Counted from the first letter of the stretch, positions 1 to 14,909 are shown. The stretch: DNA of 64,000 bases from Scortum barcoo (GCA_023238725.1 CM041550.1:3607544-3671543); one strand, 5' to 3'. A program made the numbers and translations. Notes: generated from the sequence alone by a model not told the origin.

Positions 1-1228
1 AATATACTGTATTTGATGCAATATGAAACATCTTGTGTACACTACACGTCAACAAATTTGCTTTTCTGTCTTTGGGCTGACAGACTTTTTAAGTGTCTTT
101 TATGTTTTCCTAAGAAAGAGTCACAGAAATTTTGCAACAAAGTCGTTTTCTCATATTAATGAGATGGGGGCTATTCATAGCACATCATCAGATTAATGCT
201 CCATAAAGTCACTGATTGCCTCATTCTGTCATACAGCGCTGCATAATCTGTCACCTGGGTGCTTAAAGCACAGCAAGACTCCAAAAAAACACACAAGGAA
301 CAGAAACCATCGAGGCCAAATGCAAACAATCTGCGCTCCTTCTCAAAGGGATCATGCCCTCCATACATTTAATCACTTAAAATAGTCCTAATTTACTGTG
401 GCCTGGAAAGCATAATAGCATCTTGTATTTACCACTAAAGAGCTCTACTACTGCACTTTTCTAAATGTCAAGGTTGTGTAAATCTATAAAGTTACCTTGT
501 AATAAATCTAATAAATGCTTAGAAAGGACAGAGCAGCAATCACAAATAATCTCCAATAATCTGAGTCACACTCTATATATTTAAGGGATTAAATCTAAAG
601 GACTTCATAATCTTGTTGTGTGTTGACTCTAAAATAATATTTGGACTGTGTTACAGTTGGCTCAGAGTCATAAAGCCTCTTAAAATGTGTCACGTCATGT
701 TTCCTTTCTTAAGCAGTATGTATATGTAAACAAAAAAATCCCCCGCCTCTTTTATTTGAACGCACGCTGGAAGATGCTGACGTGTTTATCACTTAGAGGG
801 GTGAGATGTCCATGTAAGGTAATAAGAAACTGGGCAACAACTGTGTAGGCAAGAAGCCAATCATGAGCGTGGTCAGGTGACGTGACAGACAGGAAACTTT
901 TGGAGGGCACCGAGCGAGAGGGCCTTTTTCCACCGAGCGTAAAAAAGAAACTCCAGACACACACACATGCAGACAGACTGGCGGATGCAGCTTTTACTGT
1001 GAAGCAGCTGAATTAATTGTTGGGCTTGTATTACTACGAACTTCACAAGAAAAAACCTGACTTTACATATTTGACAGGGAAGAGGAAGCAGTGATGCTGC
1101 TGTCTGTCAGGTGAATGATATCGGTCCTAATGTAGGAAGAAAATGTTTTATTCTGGAAATTACACAAAAGAAAGGCTGTTTTTAAGACAAAGTGCAAAGG
1201 TAAAAATACATGTATGTGTTTAAAAGTG

Positions 1229-1247
1229 GATAAGATAAGATAAGATA

Positions 1248-1278
<31 letters not shown>

Positions 1279-1560
1279 TCCTCTATTAGTCCCACTGCGA
1301 ACACATCAGCAGCAAGTCATAGCAAAAGTGAAAAACACTCAAATAAAACAATAAATAATAAACCAGTGGACAGTGATATAAGAAGATATAGGAAAATGTA
1401 AGATAAGATAAAACTTAATTAATACCACATCAGTGAAATTCACCTGTTAAAGCAGCTCAGGCAGACAAATATGAAAAAAATAAGATATATAATATAAAAT
1501 ATAGAAAGTAAAGCAGAATAAATGTAAAATATTATTCAGAATAAAGTGTGAAAATATTAT
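1229..1560 (-). mobile_element. Retroposon 3' end with (AAGAT)n tail, antisense
   Basis: Nine or so tandem GATAA units at 1229-1276 run straight into AGTCCTCTATTAGTCCCAC and then AT-rich DNA. Read on the other strand this is a GGGACTAATAGAGGA-like end followed by repeated TTATC. That matches the layout of LINE 3' ends common in teleosts (GGGATTAATAAAG plus TTATC repeats), also seen at 32110 and 32435. The family name is not assigned and the outer limit is approximate. Confidence 0.5.
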
Positions 1561-1668
1561 AAAAAAAACTTTGTTATTCTAAGTGATTTGATTATTGGTT
1601 CAGGATAGCACTGCACAGCATTAACTCTCATTAACACTGTGTATACTAAACAGAGCAGTACAGTACCA

Positions 1669-1670
1669 GT

Positions 1671-1712
<42 letters not shown>
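1669..1712. repeat. (TG)n microsatellite
   Basis: About 22 TG units with one TTTG interruption, inside the left-hand dgkg intron. Confidence 0.9.
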
Positions 1713-1713
<1 letters not shown>

Positions 1714-3269
1714 TATATATCATATTGCACATGTGTTACGTCGTTTTTCACACACACACACTGTGGTTTGCCTGCTCGGTTTGCCTGTGGGCGTGCGGTG
1801 AAGTCCAGCTTTTTCTGCGGCTGCGTTGACTCAGCTCGAATCGACCGCTGCGTGCTGAGTCACGGCACTGAGTTGTTGACACTCTCTGGTGGTTTGAGTT
1901 ATTTGATGAATCCAGATGAAACCAGACACGTTATAATTCAGGGTCGGGGCACAAGTGCCAAATGGGCCTACTTTTATATCTGCTAATATCACACACTGTG
2001 TACTGACATCGGGCCAACTTATTTTATCGCCGTCTGTTTTGCTGCTTCACACAACTGCACATTTGGCTCCTGCCCAGGTAATGCATCAGGGCAAAATCAA
2101 TCTCGCCGTCTGAAGAAAAGCACTGGTGCGCAAAGTGGGTACAAGCATAGACAGTTATCTTACCCAATGACACGGCCACTCGCAGATGTTCGGATTAGCT
2201 CTCTCTCTCTCGGTGCATTTAAATGCACATAAGAAGCGTTATTACTCAGAGAAATCAGGTTACGCATGAAGTCACTCAAACGTACGCTGTAGTGACCTGC
2301 TTACTGTGAATGCAGAAGGTCAATTATCAGATGCCATTTTTTATTTATTTCAGATGTAGTTCAAACAAAACTAGTGGAGGAGACAAAGCTGAAGAGGCTT
2401 TATTTGATAAAAGATTTTGACTTATAAGAACTATTTCACTGTTCAAAATGTTCCTGCTCGAAAAAGATCGATTGCGCGGCCTCCAGTATTCCTTCACGCT
2501 CAACTTCTCGCTTTCTTTGGTCCTCAGCAACAACAGTGAGAAGTCGATCGGATGAACAGTTGTCAAGATAATCGAAGGACAGACCGACAGGGATCCCTCC
2601 ATTTATAGTCAGATAGAGGCCTATAAAAAACAGCCAATCAGAGACCCTGTGTGCAGCTATAGATGGGGCCTTGGCTCTGTTGGCTTACTGAGGGGTGGGT
2701 TAAGCTGTTAAAGCAGCATAGATTCAGTGACAGCAGAGAGATTAAACAGGTAAGGTGGTTACTTATTTCAGATAAGAAGATCATTGGATGCTCGGACAGC
2801 CTGAATCCCAGTAAATTAACTGATTGGATAATAATGAGACACGGAGGCCCCGAGCGATGATGAAATAGCTAAATTTTTTTTCATGTAAATCCATCATTAA
2901 GTGACCAAAAAGTTCCTTCAGTTCAACTCAAAAGATCCACTTAACACAGTGTATGAGGAAAAAAATAAAAATGTAAATTGACAAAAGGAAAATGTATTAA
3001 ATTTATTCATCCTGATAGGTCTGGAGATGTCTGCTAATGAACTGACTACTTATACAGCTGAACTCATAGCATGGACATTAAAATACACTGAAAACATTGA
3101 TGCAGTTTAAAGGAATGACTTTTTACCAGAATACATTTGCCAAAACTTTATTTCTGCACAGACGGAAGCAACACATGGTGGATCATATGAAACTAGCTAT
3201 TAGCATAAGATTACATTAAATATTATACCATTAGGTTTCCGACATCTCTTTCAAATCTCAGAAAACTCT

Positions 3270-3915
3270 CAAAAAACTCACCACCTCCCCCTCCATCCTC
3301 ATCTCTCTCCCCAGAGGAGTTTTCTGCTTTCTTTAAAAGAAAGTTAGCTATTATCAGGAGGATCTTCTTCATGCCCAGGTGCTGATCCAGGTGTTTGTTC
3401 TCTCTCACCTGGATTGCTGCAACTCGCTCTTTGCTGGAGCTCTCGATGTCTGCAGCTAATCAGCTAATGTTGCTGCCTGCCTGGAAACAACTTTCCCAAG
3501 TTTTCCCACACCAGTTGTTGTTCTCTGGTGCTGGTTGACTGGGCATTGAAAAGAAATACTCCTTCCTTCCTCCAAGTCACCCCGGCCTGACATTAGCACC
3601 TTTCTGCTCCTTTACATAAGCATCACTCAGACAACCCTCTGATGGCTCATCTTTGACAAAACACTTCTGTGTTCTGACTCCACAGTGGTGGGAAGAGCTT
3701 CCCACTGAAGTCAGGACAGCTGATCATCACTGCCACAAGCTAAAAACCCACCTTTTTAGACTACAACTCTTGGAAGAACTTACTTATGTATTGTTTCTTG
3801 TTTCCTAGAAATATCTCTGAGCACTTTTACTGTAGCACTAAATATGCTTCTACTTGCTGTATGATTCTTCTGACAAAAGCATCTGCCAAATAACTGTGGT
3901 GTAATATAACCAGGA
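3270..3915 (+). mobile_element. Degenerate L2-like LINE 3' fragment
   Basis: Frameshifted coding remnants resemble the C-terminal end of a CR1/L2-type reverse transcriptase ORF. Around 3395 there is LSHLDCCNSLFAGAL, the usual RLDYCNSLL-like box. Around 3685 there is WEELPTEVRTADHH followed by KLKTHLFRLQLL, close to the common VWNSLP-EVR and FK-KLKTHLF end of these elements. It finishes with a tail like AAAAGCATCTGCCAAATAACTG at 3880-3900. No intact frame remains, so it is a dead 5'-truncated insertion ending just upstream of the dgkg exon. Confidence 0.65.
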
Positions 3916-4003
3916 TGTTCACCATTCATGCTTCTACATAATCATTCATTTGTCTTTGTCCTTCTTCTTTCTCTCTGTTTGTCTCCTCCCTTCCTTCCCT
4001 CAG

Positions 4004-4205
4004 TGTGACGGGATCATCTTGGACCTCAGCAACACCTCCTTGGAGGGAATCGCTGTGCTTAACATTCCCAGCATGCATGGCGGCTCCAATCTGTGGGGTG
4101 AGTCGAAGAAGAGGAGGAACTACAACCGCATGAGCAAGAAGGTTCCCGACAGGATGCCGGCCAGCACCGTCACTGACGCTAAAGAGCTCAAATTCTGCGT
4201 GCAAG
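4004..4205 (+). CDS. dgkg: dgkg exon, accessory catalytic domain
   Basis: The exon is bounded by a pyrimidine-rich acceptor ending CAG and a donor GTGAG. It starts in phase 0 at CDGIILDL and ends after LKFCVQ with one base carried over. It encodes the conserved IPSMHGGSNLWG segment, which lies in the kinase accessory domain. The splice limits agree on both sides and the next exon completes the split Asp codon. Confidence 0.9.
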
Positions 4206-7200
4206 GTGAGTCAAAGGAGATAAATGACGCTGAATCTTTGATGGAAAGGTGTTGAAATAAGAAAACTCATGACTCATGCCAACTTATGATTTTCACAATC
4301 AAACAAATCAAGTGCATGAAAACCTGCATTAAAACAATGCAGGTGGCTCAGTTGGTGGAGGAGGTTAAGAAAACCAGTGAAAGAATAAAAAATGATCCAG
4401 GAGGTCCAGTTGTAGTTTATCGCGTTTAAAGGGTTATCAAACATCGAAACACTAGATGGAAGTTTCTACATTGGAAACTGCATTTTAAAACTATGCTAAC
4501 TCAACTTTACACTAACTAACTTTAAACTAATCTAAATCCTCTAACACACAATTTAACAACATTATCACGGTGGCAATGCTTTAAATGCATTTTTTCATGT
4601 AGGGGTACTGTCTGAATGTGATTTTCCTGTTCAGTCTGTTTTATTGAAAAGATTTTTAGAGGCCTGAAGACGTAAATTTTCTCATATTCTCATATCCTTT
4701 CATTCAGCTCATGATACTGCTACCACTGGGCATTATATTTAAAGAGCTGAGACATTTTCTAAACTGTCGCCTTGAAATTAAATTTATTACAGATGATGAG
4801 ATGACCTAAAATTGCTTTAAGTGTCAGTGACAATCAACTGGGAACACGTAAGAAATAGCTCGGTGTCACTTTAATCCACAACGCATCACACCGCTGGCTG
4901 TCTAACCTGCAACACTCCCGCTAAAACACAGATAATTCATTTTGTTATGAAGAAAGACTGATCAGACATCATTTGAAAATCATTCCTCTCATCGAATTAT
5001 TAATCACAAGCTTTGGTTTCTAATAGACACTTGATTTTAAGAGATCCTGCATGATTGGATTCACCTGCGAGAAAACAACTTGACATTTTCTAAATTTAAT
5101 GAATTATTAGAAATTAGTTTTAATTAAAGTTTTTGACCTAGAGGCTAAGGTGCATGCCAGGAAACTTAAAGATCCCTGGTTAGATTCCAGTCAGCCTTTG
5201 TTTCTGCATGTCGGCTCCCTTTTTCTCAACATGTGGGAATTAAACAGTGTCATGTTTTGTGCTGTTGGTCTATCTGTCTCTGGGAGCCTCTAATAATTAG
5301 CGGAAGAACTGGTATTTAAGAACGGAGACATCTGTTTCAGAGGACAGAATGTAAAGTAAATAAATGAAGAGTCTTACATAATGTCCAACCATCTCTCAGT
5401 TGATTTTCCCAGATTTATGTACATATAAGACAGAAAATCAAGACAGATTTCATGACATTAAAACAAGGCCATCTTCTTCTGTGGTCACTATCTGACTTTT
5501 TCTTTACATAGTTCATCCAGATAGTGACACATTGAGCTGTTTGACTCTACATGTGCAGTGTGTTTTTAGTTATTTGGGTCAGGTGGCAAACCTCCATTTT
5601 AATTTACACTGTGGGACACCATGAGACATAACAATGCTGCTTGTTGGTGCCTGAAAATTCACCGAACACTCGACGTGCAGCAGCAGCAGCTTGTTCTTGC
5701 TTCAGATTAAAATACCACAAGAGTAAGCTGCCGTTACATGTGGTTGAAAGTGTTACCTTCTGTTCACCTTTCTCTGCAGCAATAATTGACTTAAAATTGA
5801 TTGTGGGCTTTTGGAAATACTTCTGGGCTCTTGTTTTCTTCTGCAGAGAGCAACCATTTAACAGTTATAGTTTTTCGAAATCACCAAATTACCATTTGAA
5901 GCTGCGCTGGTATTTCCAATAATGTTCTTCTGTTTATTGCTTTATATCATCAGGCATTCAGCAATGTTTTTATGCGGCTGCTTCTTCCATTTTTGTACAC
6001 CACATGTCACTTTATTGATGTTTCCACACTGCAATCCATCAGCTTATTTTCACATTTACCCAAAGATTCACAATGCATGTGACGCATTAACAGACGCATC
6101 TTTCAAATTAAACGTGCAAAATACTGAATTTGTTATTTGGGAGGCCGTGACGAAATGACACCAGCAGATAAACACTGTGCACGCTAACTACCTGAGTTTT
6201 TGAGATTATCTGCCGCTGCCGTTCACATAAAGGTCAGTTTACTCGTCACCGGGAGTAAATACTCAGCTTCAGAGAAAGGTTGTATAATGTCCTCTGTGGC
6301 TCTTTGGCAAGTCGGAGAAAATAAGCAGGAATTATAAAATAACCAGGAGATAGCTCACATTTTGCTTAAGGGAGTGCACATTTTTAACATGCAGCTGTGT
6401 GAGGACTGGTAGAAAACCAAGGAATGGGTTGAGGGTTGTAAAGGTCAGGAAATATTGGCCTCTGATGCTTTGATTTTCCTTTTTAAGTCTGTCAACTTTA
6501 TGGAAGTTTGATACTAAACGGCTGGTGCACTGAAATACGGCCCAGATAAAGTTTCTGTTTATTTTAGCTTTATTTTACCAGCCAACTCTTGTTCAAGCTC
6601 TCTTTGAAGACAACGTTTATATTCGTGTGGTTGGACACGATTTTCATCAAAATGCCTCCCAGTTTGGTGCATGGTGTCAGTTTATGTGTGTTTTACAAGG
6701 TTTACATCCGCTTCACATCCAAGGACTTTTCTCACGTCACCAGTATTCTCCTCTTCTTGCTGTGTTACTTAAAAAATCAAACAGCAGCACGAATGTCTCA
6801 GAAAATGCTTCAACAGGAACAAAAAAATGTATATAAATGAGCTGCCATGAATGGTATAAAAGCTGATTATTTGTGTGTTAATTTAATATTTATCACTACT
6901 ATAGGAGAATAAAACAATAAATAAGAGTATTTTGTCTTTCAAATTGAATATATTTTAGTATTAAGTGTTTTTTTCATAATATGGCTCATCTCCAGCATGA
7001 GTTCCTCCCAGCTGCTGTTTGGTGTCCACAAACATTAGAAAATAACCCACTCTGTGCTTTCGCCAAGGTTTTCTTGCTTCATCCCACTTACGTCTCCCCC
7101 TCCCTCCCTCTCTCCCTCCTTTCACTTTGTCTCTGCATCTCTGCTGACTGAACTAAACCTTGTTTCCATGGAGATCTCAGGGCTATGCTGAAGCAAAGAC

Positions 7201-9110
7201 CTGGAGGAGAGGAAGAGCAGGAGACGCGAGAGAAAGGACGGCACAGTGAAGGAAGCTATAGCATAACAGGGATGACTCATGTTAGTCACTCTCAGTCTTG
7301 TTTGTGCCTGCGGTTGATGGACTATACCTCCTCACTGACGCACTCTGATGTGCTACTATGACTACACACTGTTCTCGTTAAGATAATTATGTTAAATTTA
7401 CCACGGGTGGAATTGGGATTGTTAACATAAATATAGTGGGTGAAATAATGGTAGAAAAAAAAATAGGTGAGTGAACAGGTGAACAGTGTGCAGGGAGTGA
7501 GCATCAATCAGTGTCCTCCAGCTCTGTATGATGAAACTTTATAGAGACATGTGGACTTGAATAAGTAAAGCGACCACTAAATAAAGTGGAAAAATGTGAA
7601 ACCGACTGCCCAATCGAAGCTGAATATGTAAATTTCATCCTCAGTTCCAGACTTGTGAGAGAAAAAGAGACAGTCTCTCTCTTTGTATCTGTATGCGTGA
7701 ACGCACTGTTACTCTTATGAAGTCTCCTCCATTTCTTTCTTCAGAGTTCACAGTCCTTGTCGCCGGTGTCTCTCCATCCACATCCTTTTTAAATATACAA
7801 GAATCCCTCACTTTCTTTTGCCTTTTTCCATGCACACAAACCACATCGTATATAAGACAAACTAAGAGAGTCAAGACAAGTATGTGTTTCTTTTCCGACT
7901 GTCTCACTGGTGAAAACAGTCACTAATCTTTGTAGGTTTCTATAATCCTAAAGGTTAAATTCTTTGATTTTACATATTAAGTTCTGTTTACTCTTCTCAG
8001 TTATTTCATTTTTATTGTGGTTGTGCAGGAAACTTCCTAAAGTCTGAAAAACTGAGACTTGGCGTACAGAGTTTCAAAGATGTGGGCATTTGCAGTCATT
8101 GACTGAGTTCACGTCGAAAAGCTTCAGCCCGGTGTTAACCTCAATCCCAGCTGTAATCCCAAAGTAGCCTCTTAAAGAAGTGAAGACCAACAAACTGTCC
8201 TCACTTGAAGGGATTTTCATTATCTCGTTACACAGACTGACCTGAAAAAAGCATAATGTAATACAACCTGATAACCCCCGCGCTGTGAATTGTTATTGTT
8301 AACTATTGTTGGTTGAGTTTGTTGAAATTTGAGGTAACGTCTGTCTGAGGCTTTATTTGTGGTGGTGTTAGTCGATCAGTTCTGATTGTAATTCATCAAG
8401 TAAAAATGCATCTTTTGTTTAAAACAAGCATTTCACCCCCTTTTAGCTACAAGAATGTCTAAAGGTTTGTAATTGTTTAATAAAAAAGTAATTAATCGAT
8501 TCATTAATAATGAAAAACAATATTTGCACAAGCAAAACTGTTTAAAACACCTTAAAGTTTAATCCAGTCCAACACAACAACACTTCAAACTCAGTTCACA
8601 AAATCAGAGTTTACTGTTAATTTACAACTTTTCATTTTTATTAGACTTCATTTCACTGTACAGATTTAAAATGAAGAAAATGTGACATAATGATATTAAT
8701 TATATAAAGAAATACTATAATACTAAATGATAATTACAGCAATATTTCCCATTAATTCCCTCAATGTAAAAAACAACTGACTGATTAAAATAGATGTTTT
8801 TGTACTTTGTACTTATCTGTACATAACTGCATTTTTATATGAGTATACAGTGTAAAGTTTGGGCCGATAGTTTCAACCATTAGAGAAACTTTTAGTACAA
8901 ATATGACCATAATTATGTGTGAATTGATTGACGTTGGGCGTGTTGCAGAGCGTGTGAAGGAATCTTCGTGCTGCGGTTGTCCCTCAGGATTTAACCTTTA
9001 TCATATTAGCCTCTCCTGCTAATGCTGTTTGGAAACAGGACTCAGAGACGAGCGCTCCAGTTTCAGAGAGAAACTGTGTGCCTCCACGCAAAGTGTGCAT
9101 TTCTGTGCCT

Positions 9111-9145
<35 letters not shown>

Positions 9146-12100
9146 CGCGTGCCTCCATCAGTGTGTGTGCGTGCCTGCATGTTCATCATACAGCTAATTG
9201 TTTATGGCAGTTGCTTTCTCTGGCGCAATAAACTAAAGCTTTTAAATCCATTTGCTGCAGATAATGCAATCAGCCAGGGTTGCCCAGAGTGAGCCAAAGA
9301 CGCCCCGGGCACTTCTGACCTCAGCGGTGAAACTTCAGTCCTCTGAGTCACCGTGTTTCTGCTCTGGTTTGTGTTCTGCATGGACAGAAACGACAGCTGA
9401 GGCAGACACACACAGACAGCCTGTAATGATTGGAAAACAGTCATGTTGAAATTTAAACGTCGATTAGCTGGTTTAAACAACAAGCAGCTCAAAGGTGAGC
9501 TCGGACTGACGGAAATAACATTTTTGGTGTCGTTATTTGCAGAAATTTGATTGCTGGATTGTGAACTCCATGTTTTACTCACACCAGCAGCATATTGTAT
9601 TAAATGTATACGCCTCAGAAAGATCTTGACTTCCTGTTTTAACACCTAACAGTTATTTTCCTCTGCATGTTCTGCATGAAAAGGATATAAAATCTTCGTT
9701 TAAGTGCTGAGATAATGGTTTTTTTTTTTCGATCATGCCAAATCCAAATTCACACTTGTTTGCGTGCATTCACTTTATTAGCGATCACAGGGACCTTTTA
9801 GGATTTGTTGGTGCCCACCCGAGTTACCTTTGTTGCATGTCATTACTTACCCATTTTAAAAAATCACTTTGCGCTCCATTTACAGGAAGAGCAGATTCAG
9901 GTTGAACAGTCAGAATAAGACATTTTGAAACGGCCTCGTCGCGCTGAAGAGAGACAGTCGGCCTGGTTGTAATATCAAGCGGGATTACCCCCAGTAAATT
10001 AAGGATCAGGTAAAGTGAGGAGATTAGGCCAGCCGTGGTTAAATCTTCAAACTTAACTTTTATTAATTTTATTCTGAAACAACTCTGCAACTGTATTTTT
10101 GATTTCGGTGTCACTGAAACGATGTTTGGTGGTTTTATGACATTTTTTTTGGTAAAGATAAAAAAAAAATAAAACACTAAATTCATTTAAGTTTCTGTTT
10201 AATTTCATGTTAAAGTATCTCTTTCCTGTTAAGCTATTTGTAGTTTTAACTGAGATGAAGGGGAGGAAATGGAGAAAAACATCTTTTGGCTCTTGAACAA
10301 ACGTTTTTTTTACTCGCTGCATGATGCATGTTGTAATGTGTTCGTCTCATCTTCCTGTGAGCGTCCGGCTCTGACGTAGAGGAGTGTCCAACACTCACTA
10401 AACTGGACAAAGAAAATCTTAAGAGCGGATAGGAGGCCGACCTGTCTGAATTTGTCAGTGAAGCGGGGTCAGAGGTCGATTTGTTGTCAGCCGGGTGGAG
10501 ACAGATCGCAGTCAGAGGAGCGGAGGAAGACACACCGAGGGCTGGAGCCGCTGACAGGGACAGGATTCACGTACGAAGGCCGTTCGGTGTCACCCCATCC
10601 CATCGCCGCGCTCCTCCTCAACCTTTATCTCTGCACCATCACTCCCCTCCCCTGTTTGTTTCCTCCCCTGCTCCTGGATCAGATTTCCACAGCTTCCTGC
10701 TGTGGGCCGGGCTGGAAAGGATGTACATGAATAAAGTGGATGTGGCACGCAGTTGTCCAGGGACCTGTGACATGGGAATTTGAATGAGCTGTATACAGTG
10801 CAGGACAGCAGGAGTCTGTGACAATATTATTATCAATCCAGTAACGATCAATACTTGAGCAATGACGGCTTGTTTTTTGTCAGAATTTGTAGTAGTTTAG
10901 CTTTGTTGGAAAGCACCTTTGACATGTCTGATGAGTAATTAATCATTTTAATCTTTTTTTTGTCACGTCTGCTTGATTACAAAATTCAAACAAGTTGGTG
11001 GATTGACGCTGTTTTTAAAAAAAAACCTGATATTTCAGGTGTGCTCTGACCGGGTTCGTCTCCCCTTCGTGACTCATTTGTTTTCTTTCCCCTCCGCTCA
11101 CCTTCACGTCTCTCACTCCTCCTCCTCCTCTCGAAGTCCACAACCACTCAACCAACAGTCAAGCTGCGACACGCCGTGATGTTGGCTAAATCGGGCCCAT
11201 CGCATCCAGAGAGCGCATATTGTTTTCTTCTCACACAACAGAAACAGCAGACTATAATTACTTTGATTCACCCCCCAGCCGGTCTGCAGAGCTGCAAATA
11301 GCTCCTGTACGAAGCTGCTGACTTGCTCTTAGTGGATGGTGGGAGAGCGGATGACCTTCCACTGACACATTTACTCAAAGTTAATGAATGACAAATGGCC
11401 AATCCTTTACAGAGGCTTTTTAAGAACAGGATGTGAATAGGAAAGATGACAATTAAAAACATTTTCTTTCTTTAGGGATGTAATTTGTTTTTTCCCATGA
11501 ATCGCTTTTTATCTCATCTGGAAAATTCTCAAGACCGGCAGAAATAAAGAAGTGAAATTTCACCATCTGGGCGTTCACAGTCCGTGCAAGGATTCATGAC
11601 ATGACATGTGTGTGTGTGTGTGTATGTGTGTGGTGTATTTTTGTACGGTATCATAGTAACATCGTGTTCTTTGTCAAACGGCCAAGTGCTCTCCCTCCCG
11701 TACCTTTACCTCCGTCGGGGCTGGCGAGGTGAGCTGCAGTTCCTCTTGACCATCTGCCATGACTCCGACCACCCTGAGACAATAACAGGCCGGTCGGGGG
11801 AGGGACGGAGGGGAGGGAGAGCAAGTGGGCGGAAAAAGGATACACAAATATTCCTGTTTATAATTATAGTCCGACACCTCGAGCTGATGCACAATGAGAA
11901 GCTGCAACCGCTTCTCGAGGGGATTTATAATTCAGCTTTCTAGTTTTCTAATTCAAGAGCTGTTATAAATAAGTGCTCACTAAATATAAAAAAGTGTGTG
12001 TGAGATTTTCTATATTTTTCCCTCAATGTCGGCACCAAAACCAACAAAAGTCTTGGATCCTCACATGTGTTGCCTGATTTAGTCTGTTCCTCTGAGCCGC

Positions 12101-14864
12101 TGTTGTTGAGTGACATGTTCCTTTTTTTTTTTTTAACAATGAACGTGGGCAGTGTAGGTTATTTTTATTTCATCACACATAGACCATGACACTGTGGTAA
12201 ATACTCACTGAGCTCCTAAAGCGTGTAGTCCCCAACAAATGCTCTATTTACTCCTGCCTGAGTAAGGTTAGCTAAAAGAAACTTATATAGAAGAAGAAGT
12301 TACTCCCGCCCCCAGGCTGTTTGTTGATTTCCTACAAGATAAGCGTGAAGTATTTTCTGTTGTAAAAGTGAAACTCAAAATATTTTCATTTAAGCATTCA
12401 CGGATTGTAACATCACATTTGTGTTGCTTTTCATTACTGACTGAAGTGACTGAATCACTAAACACAGCGCTGAAGGTGCCGGTTTTTGGACGAATGAGTC
12501 AGATTAAAAAAGATCACATCAGTGTCAAGTCCTGAAATACAAACCTTTCACTTTCTTTTTCACTTTTTCAAATGTGATTGTGAATATTTAGGTCAATTTA
12601 TATTTGTGACTATATTTGTGATTTGTGGAAATTCCTTGTATTATTATCCTCTTTCTAGTATTTGTTTCATACTTATTTACATTTTAATGATGACTGCATT
12701 TAAATATCAGTTTAACAGTTTAGTCAATGCTAACATGTTTTTATGTACTGTGAAAAGGCAAATAATAGTTTGGCTGCACTAAAATAAGAACAGAAAGAGT
12801 AGAAGAGACAGATAGTACTGAAACAATGCTTACATTTATTTGGTCTTTAAAGAGATTTGTTTCTCAAATATAAAATTTAGGCATCATTATCCTTTTAATT
12901 TATATTATTATCACCCTCTTTCTACTATTCATTTCATATTTATGACTTATGACTACATTTTATTTTATATATCTTGGATTAAATTAAGTAATTCTGAATA
13001 TTTATATATCAGTTTAAGTCTGAAAATATGCTGACTTAACGTATTTAGAGATATTCTCGTGAATTACTATATAAAGCGTGATTTTTCAGATGAATTCGAA
13101 ATGACTGCACAGCAGAGAAAATAGTGCAGCACAGCAGTAACGATTCTCGCTTGCTCGCCTGCTTGGCAAAGCAATGCCACCCCATCCCAGAATGCACCGT
13201 GGCCGCGTTATGTAAGAGGCTGTTCTGGTCTATTCTTAGCTCTACCTCACCGAGAAGTAACAGTGCTGGTTGCCTGAGAGTCAAAAGCGCAGAGATCTGA
13301 TGAGGCGGGAATCATCGGCGAGGTGAGAAGCAGCACAGTGGGCTATTCTGCCATCAGGCTCTCACACTGAGACACAGGCAGGACGGCATGCCCATGTTTG
13401 GTGTTTGGAGGAAGTAGAGGTGTACGGGTGGGTGTGCGAGGGAGGGGGATTTATATATTTGATAGTACAACAGGAAAGGGATATATGAATAGCGCTGTAA
13501 AGTCCCAAAAATAGCATGTCAACACTCACAGGATTTTTTTTTACTTCTTCTTTCTTCTTTCTTCTAGCTCACACACTCAGAAAATGACAGACTGTGTCCA
13601 TCTTTATGTCTCGTCTTAATTCCCATCTGTCACGTGGATCCATTGTGTCACCAGTCGCCCATCCCCTCCCACCCCACTTGATCCTTTAGTCTCCAACTGT
13701 CCACTTTTTTCTTAATGGATGCCCAATCCTATTATAATTATTTCCTGAAAAGCTCTGCAGAGACCGAGCGATGCATATGGCAAACATATGTCTGTTCCGG
13801 TGCAGTAGCATGTCGTCTAAAGATGAGGCCTAATTTCTGTGTTTGACGCAGGATAATGAACATGTGATCGGGATTGGAGCTGACGTTCAGGACACTGAGA
13901 TCATGTCCTGAGTACTTTTCTGGGAATTTGGGGGCTTTAGGAAATAAGAGGGAGGATTTTCCAGAAACTAAATGACATTTTATAAGTTGAAACTGGATCT
14001 AAACAAATGAAGATTTACATTTTCTATCTGTGTGCAGAAAACAGCATGGGGATCTTTATGTTAGCAATATTCTCATATTAAAATTGGATTATAAAATTAT
14101 TATTTCCAATCTGAAAAGGGTCAGAATCATCGCCCAACTCTCTCGTTGTTTCTCTCAGCTCTACAGAGTATTTTAAATCAAGTTCAAGTTTTACAATTTG
14201 CTCACATCTCTACTGTTTGGATTCACTCTCACTCATCTATCAGCTCTGATAAAGTCGGTAGAGACCAAACACAGAGCTAAAAGGAAAGTAAATATTGGAC
14301 TAATGGTATGCTGATCACAAACTCGACCCCAACTGAATGATAAAGTTGCTCCAAAACTGCTTATGTTTAATAAAAAGTGATGAAAACATTATTGTTTCTG
14401 CTGCGCCAAAGCTTTAAATGAAATGAAGAAATAATGCAGTTTCCAGGACTGTATTTGTGTAATAATGCTGTAAGTAACTGTATTCATGCACAGCTCATCA
14501 TTTACCTCCAAACTTCTCGCAAAAAAAGTCCCAAACAACCTTTAAACAGCTTTGCACACACGTGTAATGTCCTTCTGTAAATATGAACAAACTAACATCA
14601 AGCTATAATTTTAACATTTTAAAAAGACGTTCTTCACCTTTTAAGAGTGATGTGCACATTTTTATTCCTCATAAACACATCTGTACTTATGCATGTGCCC
14701 CGAGCATTTAATTCTTAAGGGGACTGACGAAGAATGAAGTGCAGCCTGCGAGTGATTTTAAAATGTTTGTTCCTCACTCTCACTCTGACATTTTCTTTGG
14801 AATTGTCATCTGAAATATTAAAGAGTGCCAGTGACTCAGCAGCTGCAAACCTTATTCCCATATA

Positions 14865-14909
<45 letters not shown>

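Larger units (their letters stand above)
1..4003. other. dgkg: dgkg intron (partial), no exon recognised
   Basis: No DAG kinase exon was recognised upstream of 4004, so this is most likely one intron of dgkg running off the left edge. It contains an (AAGAT)n-tailed retroposon remnant near 1229, a TG tract at 1669-1712 and a LINE 3' fragment at about 3270-3915. Short open frames here have no recognisable product. Confidence 0.6.

Noticed and set aside
1669..1712. TG and CA microsatellites as CRISPR-like or promoter elements
   Set aside because: They are simple dinucleotide repeats without spacers, typical of vertebrate non-coding DNA.
4333..4375. GTGGCTCAGTTGGTGGAG as a tRNA gene
   Set aside because: It matches only a box A; no box B or cloverleaf follows at the right distance. 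At most a truncated SINE head.
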